DNA from: Escherichia boydii
Lineage (GTDB): Bacteria > Pseudomonadota > Gammaproteobacteria > Enterobacterales > Enterobacteriaceae
Length of the DNA: 64,000 bases
NCBI GenBank assembly: GCA_041890495.1
Contig: CP169086.1
Coordinates: 4,464,001 to 4,528,000, forward strand
Direction of reading: 5' to 3'
Part shown: positions 52,565-61,924 of the stretch, in pieces
Layout: each line of letters starts with the position of its first letter
Numbering within the stretch: the stretch's first letter is position 1
Made by a program: the position numbers and the translations under genes
The notes under the pieces: model-generated
The model's input: only the letters and a program-made list of their open reading frames with translations
Database searches by the model: none
Told to the model about the DNA's origin: nothing

Positions 52565-54180
52565 AGTCGGTGTCTTCCAGTTGCCGGGCGGTTCCCGTGG
52601 CCGGGATAAACAAGGAGAAAATGGCGCCGCGCGGCATATTATCGGCAACTTCTATCGCGCCGCCAGCCTGTGTGACATAGCTTTCGATCAGATACAGACC
52701 AATCCCATGATCGCCGCGTGTTTTGGTGGTAATGCCGCGTTCAAAGATCCGGTCACGGATCTCCGGCTTGATGCCCACGCCCTGGTCGGCGACTTCAATA
52801 ATCAGCTCCTGGTCGCTGAGTTTTATCAGCACTTCTACCGGCGCGTGGGGAAGCGGTGACCGCTGTGTCGCTTCGATGGCGTTATCCAGCAGGTTGCCAA
52901 TAATCGAAATCAGCTCTTGCTCCCCGAGGGGAAGGAACGATCTGTCCAGCCGACAGGACGGGTCGAAGCATAGCTCGACGCCTTTCTCCCGCGCGCGGGC
53001 GGCTTTCCCCAGCAGCAGGCCGCACAGGGTCGGGGAGCTGAAGCGTGAAGAGATAAAGTCCAGCAGCTCCTGGGCGTGTTCAGACTGCGCCTGAATATAG
53101 CCAATCGCCTCCTCATAGCGGCCCATATGCAGCAGGCCGGAGAGGGTGGTCATCCGGTTTAACTGCTCATGGCGCATAATGCGGAGGTTATCGACATAGC
53201 GTTTGACCTGGCTGAGCTGGGCGCTCAGCGAGTCGATCTCGTTGCGATCGCGGAAGGTGATCACCCAGCCCTGCAGCGACCCCTCAAGCATGATGTGCAC
53301 CCGGCTGGCGATCACCGTGAGATCGTTAAAACGGCAAATCTCGTCATGGGTATCTTTCGCCAGCATCGTCTGCGTGTCGAAGAACGGGACCGGATCGATC
53401 ACCTGGCTTATCAGCTGCCCGCGCAGCTCACGGGCCGGCTGGGCTCAGCCCAAGCAGCTTACGCGCGGCCTGGTTGATCACCTCAATCCGCCGTTTATCG
53501 TCAATGGCAATCACGCCTTCATAAATAGACTCCATCAGTGCCTTTTGCTGGCGCACCAGCAGGCCAATCTCGCGCGGCTCAAGGGAGAAGATCTGCTTCT
53601 TAATACTGTGGGTAAAGAACCAGGAGAAGATAAAGAGCGCAATCAACAGCAGCGCGGCGGCAATCAGGATATTGACTACCTTACTGACGGTAATGGTGTC
53701 CAGGTAGCTGGTGAGATAGCCGACCGAAACAATGCCGACCACCTGTCCGGCAGCGTTGAAAATGGGGGCTTTACTGCGCAGCGAAATACCCAACCCGCCT
53801 TTGCGGATGGTGGTGGTGCTTTTACCCTGCAATACGGCTTCGTTGTCACCGCCTACCAGCGTGGTGCCCACTCTGTCGGCAAAGACGGAGTGAAAAAGAT
53901 GCTGGCCCTTATTATCGCCAATCACAATAAAGCTGGCGTCACTGTGCGCAGAAATCTTCTGCATAAAATCATGGATGGGGTAGATATTTTTTTGTTCAAC
54001 TTCATTACGCAATGTCGGAATAAGCGCAATCTCTTCAGCCTGTATTTTAGCGCGCGTGCTCATTTCCTGATAAAGCTGTTTCCCGACATCGGCATAATAA
54101 TATCCGCCCAGTAGCGTAAAAAGCACTGAGAAAAAGGCAACCAGCGAAATAAACAACTTGATCTGGAAAGAGACTTTCAT
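52554..54180 (-). pseudogene. citA: Citrate sensor kinase CitA/DpiB, interrupted by a one-base frameshift
   Basis: Inner-membrane sensor kinase that detects periplasmic citrate. Start MKVSFQIKLFISLVAFF at 54180. The first part codes a membrane helix (about 7-27), a PAS-type citrate sensor (about 40-165), a second helix (about 175-195) and the start of a cytoplasmic PAS, ending prematurely at LGLSPAGP. Removing one G from the plus-strand run at 53431-53434 joins it to the second part as SPAGRELRGQLISQV. That part has the kinase H box (RHEQLNRMTTLSGLLHMG), N box (IIGNLLDNAIEAT) and G boxes (DQGVGIKP, GDHGIGLYL). As given, the sensor is split from the kinase. Could be an error. Confidence 0.88.
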
Positions 54181-54358
54181 AACTATCACGCAAGGTAGCG
54201 ACAAAGATCGCCAATATATCATCTTTTTTTGCGCGGGCGCCCGCTTTGCCCGAAAACTTGTGATCCCTTGCACAGCGGGCGCTGTAAAAGCGTTATCGAA
54301 AAGGCTAACGTGCTTTGGGCGGCATGAATAAATGTTATTTGTTTGTTCAATTCAGAAA

Positions 54359-54443
54359 AGAAACCATAAAAACCACGGCAATAAATAAGGCATAAATCAC
54401 ATTAAATAAAAGAAACCATTAAAACCATAGCTGCCATTAAAAC
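54359..54443. promoter_or_regulatory. Direct repeats in the citA-transporter divergent promoter, likely CitB sites
   Basis: The 17-mer AGAAACCATAAAAACCA at 54359-54375 recurs at 54411-54427 with one mismatch, 52 bases apart (about five helical turns). A third partial copy CCATTAAAAC lies at 54434-54443. The 346-base gap 54181-54526 is AT-rich and otherwise shows no gene. The site position between divergent citA and the transporter fits binding by a CitB/DpiA regulator, whose known sites are AT-rich. Confidence 0.55.
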
Positions 54444-54526
54444 TTCGCTTTTAATATGCCATTCCTCACATAAAGTAAGCCTTTGTGACTCTAAGCTGAA
54501 CGCACAAAATAACCAAGGGGCTTATT

Positions 54527-55888
54527 ATGAGCACAACTGACGATTCTTTCTCTGTTACCCACGACCCGATTGAAATTCAGCGACCTTCGCTCAAAGAGCG
54601 CTGGTGGCATATTATGGATACCTGGAAAATCGGGATTATTCCTCTGCCGCTGTTCGTTCTGGCGGGCGCGCTGATTGCGATTGATTGCCTGGGCGGAAAA
54701 CTGCCGAGCGATATCGTGGTGATGGTGGCGACGCTGGCCTTCTTCGGCTTTGCCTGCGGCGAGTTTGGCAAACGCCTGCCGATTGTCGGCAAGCTCGGCG
54801 CGGCGGCGATTTGCGCCACCTTTATCCCTTCCGCACTGGTCTATTACGGCCTGCTGCCGGACGTGGTGGTCGAGTCCACCACCAAGTTCTACAAATCCAC
54901 CAACATTCTCTACCTCTACATCTGCTGCATTATTGTTGGCAGCATCATGAGCATGAACCGCACGGTGCTGATTCAGGGCTTCCTGCGCATCTTCTTCCCG
55001 ATGCTGTGCGGCGAAATCGTCGGCATGCTGGTCGGGATGGGCGTCGGCCTGGCGCTGGGCCTTGAGCCGTTCCAGATCTTCTTCTTTATCATTCTGCCGA
55101 TTATGGCGGGCGGCGTCGGGGAAGGAGCGATCCCGCTTTCCATCGGCTATGCCACCCTGCTGCATATGGACCAGGGCGTGGCGCTCGGTCGCGTGCTGCC
55201 GATGGTCATGCTCGGCGGCCTGACGGCGATCATCATCTCCGGTTGCCTCAACCAGCTTGGTAAACGCTACCCGCATCTGACCGGTGAAGGCCAGCTGATG
55301 CCTAACCGCGCAAATGCCGATGCCACCGTCTCCCAGCCTGCGTTCTCCGGCAAAGCGGACGTGACCACTATTGCCTCCGGCGCGCTGCTGGCGGTACTGC
55401 TCTACATGCTGGGCATGCTAGGCCACAAGCTGATTGGCCTGCCTGCTCCGGTCGGCATGCTGTTTATGGCGGTGCTGGTGAAGCTCTGCAACGGCGCCTC
55501 TCCGCGCCTGCTGGAAGGCTCTCAGGTAGTGTACAAGTTCTTCCAGACCTCTGTGACCTACCCGATTCTCTTTGCCGTTGGCGTGGCCATCACGCCATGG
55601 CATGAACTGGTGGCCGCCTTCACGCTGACCAACCTGCTGGTGATTATCAGCACCGTCTCCGCGCTGGTGGCGACCGGGTTCTTCGTCGGCAAAAAGATTG
55701 GTATGCATCCGATTGATGTCGCCATCGTTTCCTGCTGCCAGAGCGGCCAGGGCGGGACCGGCGACGTGGCGATCCTGACCGCAGGCAACCGCATGAGCCT
55801 GATGCCGTTCGCCCAGATTGCTACCCGTATCGGCGGGGCGATTAACGTCTCTATCTCACTGCTGATTCTGGGCAACTTCCTCGTTTAA
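54527..55888 (+). CDS. 2-hydroxycarboxylate transporter, likely citrate carrier (CitW/CitS family)
   Basis: 453-residue inner-membrane carrier of the 2-HCT family. About 11 hydrophobic segments and the two re-entrant GGXG loops: LPIMAGGVGEGAIPLS (near 190-203) and CCQSGQGGTGDVAIL (near 404-418), which form the substrate site. It differs from Klebsiella CitS and looks nearer the CitW branch, which exchanges citrate for acetate; that choice is inference. ATG 54527 has AAGGGG upstream. First gene of the citrate lyase operon. Confidence 0.88.
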   Translation: MSTTDDSFSVTHDPIEIQRPSLKERWWHIMDTWKIGIIPLPLFVLAGALIAIDCLGGKLPSDIVVMVATLAFFGFACGEFGKRLPIVGKLGAAAICATFIPSALVYYGLLPDVVVESTTKFYKSTNILYLYICCIIVGSIMSMNRTVLIQGFLRIFFPMLCGEIVGMLVGMGVGLALGLEPFQIFFFIILPIMAGGVGEGAIPLSIGYATLLHMDQGVALGRVLPMVMLGGLTAIIISGCLNQLGKRYPHLTGEGQLMPNRANADATVSQPAFSGKADVTTIASGALLAVLLYMLGMLGHKLIGLPAPVGMLFMAVLVKLCNGASPRLLEGSQVVYKFFQTSVTYPILFAVGVAITPWHELVAAFTLTNLLVIISTVSALVATGFFVGKKIGMHPIDVAIVSCCQSGQGGTGDVAILTAGNRMSLMPFAQIATRIGGAINVSISLLILGNFLV

Positions 55889-55905
55889 GTTTTCAGGAAA
55901 GAACA

Positions 55906-56769
55906 ATGAAACTCGCAAGCTTTTTATACCAGGGAAAACGCAGCTACGGCATCGTCCAGGCCGACGGCGTGATTGATTTAGGCCGCCGTCTTGGCGACCG
56001 CTACAGCGACCTTAAAGCGCTGCTGCAGGGTAACGGGCTGGTGCAGGCCACCCGCTACCTGAACGATGCCGTGGACGTGCCGATGAGCGCCATCACCTTC
56101 TTACCGGTGATTGAGCAGCCGGAAAAAATCCTCTGCGTGGGCATGAACTACGCCGACAAGCGCAAGGAGTTTGACCAGCACAACCCGGCCCCGACGCTGT
56201 TTGTCCGCTTCCCGGATTCACAGACCGGTCACAACGAGCCGGTGCTGAAGCCGCGCCACTCCAGCGAATTCGACTACGAAGGCGAGCTGGCGGTGATCAT
56301 CGGTAAAGGCGGGGAGAACATCAGCCGCGACGACGCCCTTCGCCACGTGGCGGGCTACAGCTGCTATATGGACGGCTCCGCCCGCGACTGGCAGCACACC
56401 TGGTTTACCGCCGGTAAAAACTGGCGCAAAACCGGCGCGTTTGGCCCGTGGATGGCGACGGCGGATGAGATCCCCGATCCGCACCAGCTGGCAATCCGCA
56501 CCTGGCTGAACGGTCGCATGGTGCAGGAAGACAACACCAGCAGCATGATCCACAAGGTGGCGGAGCTGATCGAGTACATTAGCACCTTCACCCGCCTCAG
56601 CCCGGGCGACGTGATCATCACCGGCTCACCGGGCGGCGTGGGTAAAAAGCGCAATCCGCCGCTGTTTATGAAAGAGGGGGATCGCATTGAGGTGGAGATC
56701 GAGCATATCGGTCATCTGAGCAACGTGATCGTGGAAGCGCCAGCCGTCGGGCTTGCGGCAGCACATTAA
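55906..56769 (+). CDS. Fumarylacetoacetate hydrolase-family protein, candidate oxaloacetate decarboxylase
   Basis: 287-residue soluble enzyme of the FAH superfamily. The metal set is intact: Glu125 and Glu127 in DYEGELAVIIGKGG and Asp156 in YMDGSARDW; the family end motif ITGSPGGVGKKRNPP is near 238-252. Members such as Corynebacterium Cg1458 and mammalian FAHD1 decarboxylate oxaloacetate. It lies between the citrate carrier and citC, and no sodium-pump oadGAB genes are in the locus, so it probably turns the oxaloacetate from citrate lyase into pyruvate. The reaction is inferred from context and family. Confidence 0.85.
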   Translation: MKLASFLYQGKRSYGIVQADGVIDLGRRLGDRYSDLKALLQGNGLVQATRYLNDAVDVPMSAITFLPVIEQPEKILCVGMNYADKRKEFDQHNPAPTLFVRFPDSQTGHNEPVLKPRHSSEFDYEGELAVIIGKGGENISRDDALRHVAGYSCYMDGSARDWQHTWFTAGKNWRKTGAFGPWMATADEIPDPHQLAIRTWLNGRMVQEDNTSSMIHKVAELIEYISTFTRLSPGDVIITGSPGGVGKKRNPPLFMKEGDRIEVEIEHIGHLSNVIVEAPAVGLAAAH

Positions 56770-56782
56770 GTAAGGCGGCAGC

Positions 56783-57805
56783 ATGCACTCGCAACCCATC
56801 GATTTTCGCCACACGCTGGTGGCGAAACATCCGGAACGCTTAAGTCAGATTCGTTATCTGCTGGCGGACAGCGGCCTTGGCCTGGACAACGACATCACGC
56901 TGTTCGTCGAAGCCAGGTCCGGCTCGCAGCTGGTGGGTTGCGCAGGGCTTGCCGCCAACGTCATCAAGTGTGTGGCGGTGAACGAGCAGCTTCGCGGTGA
57001 GAACCTCAGCGCGCGGCTGCTGGCAGAGGTGGAAAATGCGGCGCTGGAGCGCGGCCATTTTCACCTCTTCCTCTGCACCCGTCCGTGCAATCGGGAGCGC
57101 TTTGCCCGCAGCGGCTTCTGGCCGATTGCCCAGAGCGGGAACAACGCCGTGCTGATGGAGAACACCCCGCAGGGGATCGAGCGCTACTGCCGTTCTCTGC
57201 GCGCGAACCGCAAGTGCGGAGAGAAAATTGGCGCCATTGTGATGAACGCTAATCCGTTCACCCTCGGCCACCGCCATCTGGTGGAGCAGGCGGCGCAGCG
57301 GTGCGACGCCCTGCACCTGTTCGTGGTGCGTGAAGACGCCTCGTTCTTCCCGTTCAGCGCGCGCCTCGAGATGGTGCGCGCGGGCGTGGCGCATCTGCCG
57401 AACGTGGTGGTGCATGAGGGCTCGCAGTACATCATCTCCCGCGCCACGTTTCCGGCCTACTTCCTGAAGGAGAGCGGCAAAGTGCAGCAGGCGTGGAGCG
57501 AGATCGACGTGCTGATCTTCCGGGACTTCATCGCCCCGGCGCTCGGCATCACGCACCGCTTCATCGGCTCGGAGCCGTTCTGCGATATCACCCGCCAGTA
57601 CAACCAGACGCTGCACGACCTGCTGGCCTCGCATATTGAGGTGGTGGAAATGCCGCGCATTAAGGCCACCGGCAACGCTATTTCAGCGTCCGAAGTGCGC
57701 CGCTTACTGAAGACACAGCAGTTTTCCCGGATCCGGGAGATTGTCCCGGACTCCACCTTCGCGCATCTCGAAACGCATTACCGTGCGAGTGCGGAAGTCG
57801 CTTAA
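56783..57805 (+). CDS. citC: Citrate lyase ligase (acetate:SH-citrate lyase ligase)
   Basis: 340-residue enzyme that acetylates the thiol of the citrate lyase prosthetic group with ATP, switching the lyase on. An N-terminal GNAT-like domain (about 1-135, AVNEQLRGENLSARLLAEVE) precedes a nucleotidyltransferase domain beginning GAIVMNANPFTLGHRHLVEQAA (about 152-173) with the HxGH-type site and ending with the ISASEVRRLLK motif near 298. It follows the FAH gene after 13 bases. Confidence 0.93.
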   Translation: MHSQPIDFRHTLVAKHPERLSQIRYLLADSGLGLDNDITLFVEARSGSQLVGCAGLAANVIKCVAVNEQLRGENLSARLLAEVENAALERGHFHLFLCTRPCNRERFARSGFWPIAQSGNNAVLMENTPQGIERYCRSLRANRKCGEKIGAIVMNANPFTLGHRHLVEQAAQRCDALHLFVVREDASFFPFSARLEMVRAGVAHLPNVVVHEGSQYIISRATFPAYFLKESGKVQQAWSEIDVLIFRDFIAPALGITHRFIGSEPFCDITRQYNQTLHDLLASHIEVVEMPRIKATGNAISASEVRRLLKTQQFSRIREIVPDSTFAHLETHYRASAEVA

Positions 57806-57821
57806 CTACCAGGAATTTATC

Positions 57822-58115
57822 ATGAAAATTGTAAGGGAGGCGCTGGCCGGAACGCAGGAGTCCAGCGACCTGATGGTGAAAATCGCTCCCGCTCACGGCG
57901 AGCTGGAAATAGTCATCCACAGTGAAGTGATTAAGCAGTTTGGCGAGCAAATTCGCCAGGTGGTCAACGACACATTGCGCGCCATGAACGTGCACCAGGG
58001 ATTAATCATTATTGAAGACAAAGGGGCGCTGGACTGTGTGATCCGCGCCCGCCTGCAAAGCGCGCTGATGCGTGCCGCCGATGAACAGGCCATCAACTGG
58101 GGGGCGCTGAAATGA
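57822..58115 (+). CDS. citD: Citrate lyase acyl carrier protein (gamma subunit)
   Basis: 97-residue carrier subunit of citrate lyase. ATG 57822 is preceded by AGGA and gives the usual size. Ser14 in GTQESSDLMV is the expected attachment site of the phosphoribosyl-dephospho-CoA group. The stop overlaps the citE start by four bases (ATGA at 58112). Confidence 0.94.
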   Translation: MKIVREALAGTQESSDLMVKIAPAHGELEIVIHSEVIKQFGEQIRQVVNDTLRAMNVHQGLIIIEDKGALDCVIRARLQSALMRAADEQAINWGALK

Positions 58116-58987
58116 GCAAACTCCGCCGCAGTATGCTGTTCCTGCCGGGCGCCAACGCCGCCATGCTCTCCACCGCCTTTATCTATCGTCCCGACTCCAT
58201 CATGTTTGACCTTGAGGACGCCGTTGCCCTGCGCGAGAAGGATACCGCGCGCATGCTGGTGTTCCACGCGCTGCAGCATCCGATGTATCAGGATATCGAA
58301 ACCGTGGTGCGCATTAACCCGCTCAGCACGCCGTTTGGCCTGCTGGATCTGGAGGCCGCCGTGCGGGCAGGCGTGGACGTGATCCGCCTGCCGAAAACCG
58401 ACACGCCGGACGATATCTACGAGCTGGAAGGCCACCTCGAGCGCATCGAGCAGGAGTGCGGCCGCGAGGTCGGCTCCACCCGCGTGATGGCGGCGATTGA
58501 GTCGGCCGTTGGCGTCATTAACGCCGTGGCGATTGCCCGCAGCTCCCCGCGCCTCATCGGCATTGCGCTGGCCGCCTTTGACTACGTGATGGACATGCAG
58601 ACCGAGCGCGGCGACGGCACCGAGTTGTTTTACGCCCGCTGCGCCGTGCTGCACGCCGCCCGTGCGGCAGGCATCGACGCTTTCGACGTGGTGTGGTCAG
58701 ACGTTAACGACGAGGCCGGGTTCCTGCGCGAGGTCGATCTGATCCGCAAGATGGGCTTTAACGGCAAATCGCTGATTAACCCGCGCCAGATTGACCTGCT
58801 GCACAACGCCTACGCCCCGACTCAGGAAGAGGTGGAGCACGCCAAAAGGGTGATTGAGGCTGCAGAAGAGGGCGAGCGTAACGGCCTGGGCGTGGTGTCG
58901 CTCAACGGCAAAATGGTGGATGCACCGATTATTAACCACGCGCAGGTGGTGCTGGAGCGCGCGGCGGCCTCCGGCGTGCGTCGGTAA
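58112..58987 (+). CDS. citE: Citrate lyase beta subunit (citryl-ACP lyase)
   Basis: 291-residue HpcH/HpaI-fold lyase that splits citryl-ACP to acetyl-ACP and oxaloacetate, magnesium dependent. Family blocks are RRSMLFLPGANAAM (about 4-17), DSIMFDLEDAVALREKD (29-45), VVRINPLSTPFG near 68 and AAIESAVGVINAVAIARSS near 130. It lies between citD (overlapping) and citF (10-base gap). Confidence 0.95.
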   Translation: MSKLRRSMLFLPGANAAMLSTAFIYRPDSIMFDLEDAVALREKDTARMLVFHALQHPMYQDIETVVRINPLSTPFGLLDLEAAVRAGVDVIRLPKTDTPDDIYELEGHLERIEQECGREVGSTRVMAAIESAVGVINAVAIARSSPRLIGIALAAFDYVMDMQTERGDGTELFYARCAVLHAARAAGIDAFDVVWSDVNDEAGFLREVDLIRKMGFNGKSLINPRQIDLLHNAYAPTQEEVEHAKRVIEAAEEGERNGLGVVSLNGKMVDAPIINHAQVVLERAAASGVRR

Positions 58988-58997
58988 GGATAAAATA

Positions 58998-60515
58998 ATG
59001 AATCAGACAGAACTTCTTCACGTGAATTTTCCCCATCTGCGGGACTTAAAACCGTTTGATACCGCCCACAGCGCTACGCCGTGGCTGGCGGACAGCGACG
59101 CGAAGCACAGCCGCAAGCTCTGCGCCTCTGTTGAAGAGGCGGTTAAGCGCTGCGGCCTGCAGGACGGGATGACCATCTCCTTCCACCATGCGTTTCGCGA
59201 AGGCGACCGGGTAATCAACACCGTCGTGGCGCTGCTGGCGCGAATGGGCTTCAAAAACCTGACGCTGGCCTCCAGCTCGCTGATGACCTGCAACGATGCG
59301 CTGATCGAGCATATTGAAAGCGGCGTCATCACCCGGATTTATACCTCCGGCATGCGCGGCAGGCTGGCGGACGCCATCTCCCACGGGCTGATGGACGAGC
59401 CGGTGCAAATTCACTCCCACGGCGGTCGCGTGAAGCTGCTTCAGGACGGCGAGCTGAATATCGACGTGGCGTTTCTCGGCGTGCCGTGCAGCGATGAGTT
59501 TGGCAACGCCAACGGGACGCACGGCAAATCGTGCTGCGGTTCCCTGGGCTACGCGATGGTGGATGCCCACTTTGCCCGCAAGGTGGTGCTGTTGACCGAA
59601 GAGCTGGTGCCGTTTCCCAATATGCCCGCCAGCCTGGTGCAGGACCAGGTGGACTACATCGTGCAGGTTGAAAGCGTGGGCGATCCGGCGAAAATCAGCG
59701 TTGGCGCGGCGCGCGTCACCAGCAACCCGCGCGAGCTGATGATCGCCCGCTATGCGGCGGACGTGATTGAACACTCCGGCTACTTCAAACCGGGCTTCTC
59801 GATGCAGACCGGCTCCGGCGCGGCGGCCACGGCCTGCACCCGCTTTATGGAAGAGAAGATGGAGCGCAGCGGCGTGAAGGCGCGCTTTGCGCTTGGCGGC
59901 ATCACCGGCAGCCTGGTGGACCTGCACGAGAAGGGGCTCATCGAAAAGCTGCTCGATACCCAGTGCTTTGACGGCCAGGCGGCGGCCTCGCTGGCGCGCA
60001 ACCCGAACCACGTGGAGATCTCAACCAACGTTTACGCCAACCCCGGCAGCAAGGCGGCAAGCTGCGACCAGCTCGACGTGGTGATCCTCAGCGCCCTGGA
60101 AATCGACGTCGAGTTCAACGTCAACGTCATCACCGGCTCCGACGGCGTGATGCGCGGCGCCTCCGGCGGGCACTGCGACGTGGCCGCTGCGGCAAACCTG
60201 ACCATCGTGGTCGCGCCGCTGCTGCGCAGCCGCATTCCGACGGTCGTTAAGCGGGTTACCACGCGCCTCACGCCGGGCGAAAGTATCGACGTTCTGGTCA
60301 CCGACCACGGTATCGCGGTTAACCCGGCGCGCCCGGAGATCCGCGAACGACTCATGAAAGCCGGGCTGAAGGTTGTGGATATCAACGCGCTGTACGAGCG
60401 GGCGATCTCCCTGACCGGCGTCCCGAAACCGATTGAATTTACCGACAAAATCGTCGGGGTCATTCGCTACCGCGACGGCAGCGTGATCGACACCGTACGA
60501 CAGGTGAAGGAGTAG
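58998..60515 (+). CDS. citF: Citrate lyase alpha subunit (citrate:acetyl-ACP transferase)
   Basis: 505-residue CoA-transferase-like subunit that exchanges acetyl for citryl on the carrier protein. ATG 58998 (MNQTELLHVNFPHL) follows AAGGA; the frame is open upstream inside citE but not used. Recognisable segments are GMTISFHHAFREGDRVIN near 55-72, DVAFLGVPCSDEFGNANGTHGKS near 157-179 and the C-terminal DIVLVTDHGIAVNP-like block VLVTDHGIAVNPARPEIRERL near 432-452. Length is normal. Confidence 0.95.
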   Translation: MNQTELLHVNFPHLRDLKPFDTAHSATPWLADSDAKHSRKLCASVEEAVKRCGLQDGMTISFHHAFREGDRVINTVVALLARMGFKNLTLASSSLMTCNDALIEHIESGVITRIYTSGMRGRLADAISHGLMDEPVQIHSHGGRVKLLQDGELNIDVAFLGVPCSDEFGNANGTHGKSCCGSLGYAMVDAHFARKVVLLTEELVPFPNMPASLVQDQVDYIVQVESVGDPAKISVGAARVTSNPRELMIARYAADVIEHSGYFKPGFSMQTGSGAAATACTRFMEEKMERSGVKARFALGGITGSLVDLHEKGLIEKLLDTQCFDGQAAASLARNPNHVEISTNVYANPGSKAASCDQLDVVILSALEIDVEFNVNVITGSDGVMRGASGGHCDVAAAANLTIVVAPLLRSRIPTVVKRVTTRLTPGESIDVLVTDHGIAVNPARPEIRERLMKAGLKVVDINALYERAISLTGVPKPIEFTDKIVGVIRYRDGSVIDTVRQVKE

Positions 60516-60517
60516 TT

Positions 60518-61057
60518 ATGACAACAGCGACACCCGTGCGGGCGGGTGTCAGCCTGGACGAACTGCTGGCGGCGAAAGAGCGCCGCGCAGCGCGCCAGGC
60601 TGACATGCTCGAGCACTATCAACAACCGGTGATTTCCCTCACGCTGGTCACGCCAGGGGAAATCAAGGACAGCCTGCGCTACCGCAATACCATGGGCGTG
60701 GCGCTGCAGACGTGTGACCAGCTGCTGTGGGAGAACCGCTGGCAGGTGCTGGACCGCCAGGTACTGTGGCTCCCGACCGGGCCAGAGGCCCTGTGGTGTG
60801 TGGCCCATCCGGCGGTGGAAATCAAAGCGCACTGTGCGGATCTGGAGCAGACGCACCCGCTCGGCAGGCTGTGGGATCTGGACGTGATTTGCCCTCAGCA
60901 CGGCCACGTCGGACGTCAGTCGCTGGGGGCGAATCTCAGGCGCTGCCTGATCTGCGACGCGCCCGCACACGCCTGCTCCCGTTCGCGCAATCACCCCGTT
61001 GAGCAGGTGGTTTCCCGCGTAGAGAAGACGATCGATGACTGGTTTGCTCGCGACTAA
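60518..61057 (+). CDS. citX: Apo-citrate lyase phosphoribosyl-dephospho-CoA transferase
   Basis: 179-residue transferase that attaches the 2'-(5''-triphosphoribosyl)-3'-dephospho-CoA group to CitD. Typical features are VSLDELLAAKERRAARQ near 10-26, the LYRNTMGVAL-like segment RYRNTMGVALQTC near 52, GRLWDLDVICP near 116 and the Cys-rich end RRCLICDAPAHACSRSRNH. It starts two bases after the citF stop and overlaps citG by 23 bases. Confidence 0.93.
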   Translation: MTTATPVRAGVSLDELLAAKERRAARQADMLEHYQQPVISLTLVTPGEIKDSLRYRNTMGVALQTCDQLLWENRWQVLDRQVLWLPTGPEALWCVAHPAVEIKAHCADLEQTHPLGRLWDLDVICPQHGHVGRQSLGANLRRCLICDAPAHACSRSRNHPVEQVVSRVEKTIDDWFARD

Positions 61058-61838
61058 ACCGCGCCCGGTTGACGTGCCCGCGCTTGCCGAAGCGGCGCTC
61101 TGGCAGGAACTGGAGCTGACGCCCAAGCCGGGGCTGGTGGACAAGGTCAATAACGGTTCCCATCGCGATATGGACCACGCGCTGTTTGTCCGCAGCATCG
61201 CGGCAATTACGCCGTGGTTTTCGCGCTTTGCCGAGCTGGGCAGCGCGCATGCGGATAAACCCGCTGGCGAACAGCTACGGCTACTCCGTCCGATGGGGAT
61301 GGCCTGCGAGCAGGCAATGTACGCCGCGACGAACGGAGTGAACACGCACAAGGGCGGGATTTTTGCCCTCGGTTTACTGTGCTTCGCCGCCGGTCGTGTG
61401 AAAAATATCTCCGCAGACAGCCTTTGCTGTGAGGTGAGTAACATCTGTCGCGGGCTGGTTTTGCGGGAGCTGGACGCACGCAGCGGACAGGCGACGGCGG
61501 GCGAGCGGCAGTTTCAGCTATACGGCTTAACCGGCGCGCGCGGTGAGGCGGAGAGCGGCTTTGCGACGGTGCGTAAGGCGCTGGCGCAGTGGAACGGACA
61601 TTCACTTCACGACCTGCTGTTGCGCCTGATGGCGGTTAATCAGGACAGCAATCTGGTTTCACGCGGCGGCATGGAAGGGCTGCGCTACGTTCAGGTCTAT
61701 GCGCGGGAATTACTGGCTACTGGCTGGGACCGCGAGGCGTTGCTTAAGATGGATAACGCGTTAATTGAACGGAACCTGAGCCCGGGCGGCAGTGCGGATT
61801 TGCTGTCGGTGGGGTGGGTGCTGTCTGCAATAAAATAG
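61035..61838 (+). CDS. citG: Triphosphoribosyl-dephospho-CoA synthase
   Basis: 267-residue enzyme that makes the prosthetic-group precursor from ATP and dephospho-CoA. Family motif LTPKPGLVDKVNNGSHRDMDHALF is at about 28-51, then GVNTHKGGIFALG near 102-114 and DSNLVSRGGMEGL near 203-215. The overlap with citX shows coupling. It closes the citrate operon; two REP units follow. Confidence 0.93.
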   Translation: MTGLLATKPRPVDVPALAEAALWQELELTPKPGLVDKVNNGSHRDMDHALFVRSIAAITPWFSRFAELGSAHADKPAGEQLRLLRPMGMACEQAMYAATNGVNTHKGGIFALGLLCFAAGRVKNISADSLCCEVSNICRGLVLRELDARSGQATAGERQFQLYGLTGARGEAESGFATVRKALAQWNGHSLHDLLLRLMAVNQDSNLVSRGGMEGLRYVQVYARELLATGWDREALLKMDNALIERNLSPGGSADLLSVGWVLSAIK

Positions 61839-61910
61839 CCGGGTGGCGGCTTCGCCTTACCCGGCCTACGGTTTGGTTTTGTAGGCCCGGTAAGCGAAGC
61901 GCCACCGGGC
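61838..61910. repeat. Two facing REP elements (BIME) after citG
   Basis: Unit one (61838-61869) GCCGGGTGGCGGC / GCCTTACCCGGC and unit two (61881-61910) with arms GCCCGGTAAGCG / CGCCACCGGGC in opposite orientation, with TTTTG between. Located between convergent citG and nupG; it is also the border between host-type and E. coli-like sequence. Confidence 0.85.
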
Positions 61911-61924
61911 AAAAACAGCAGATA

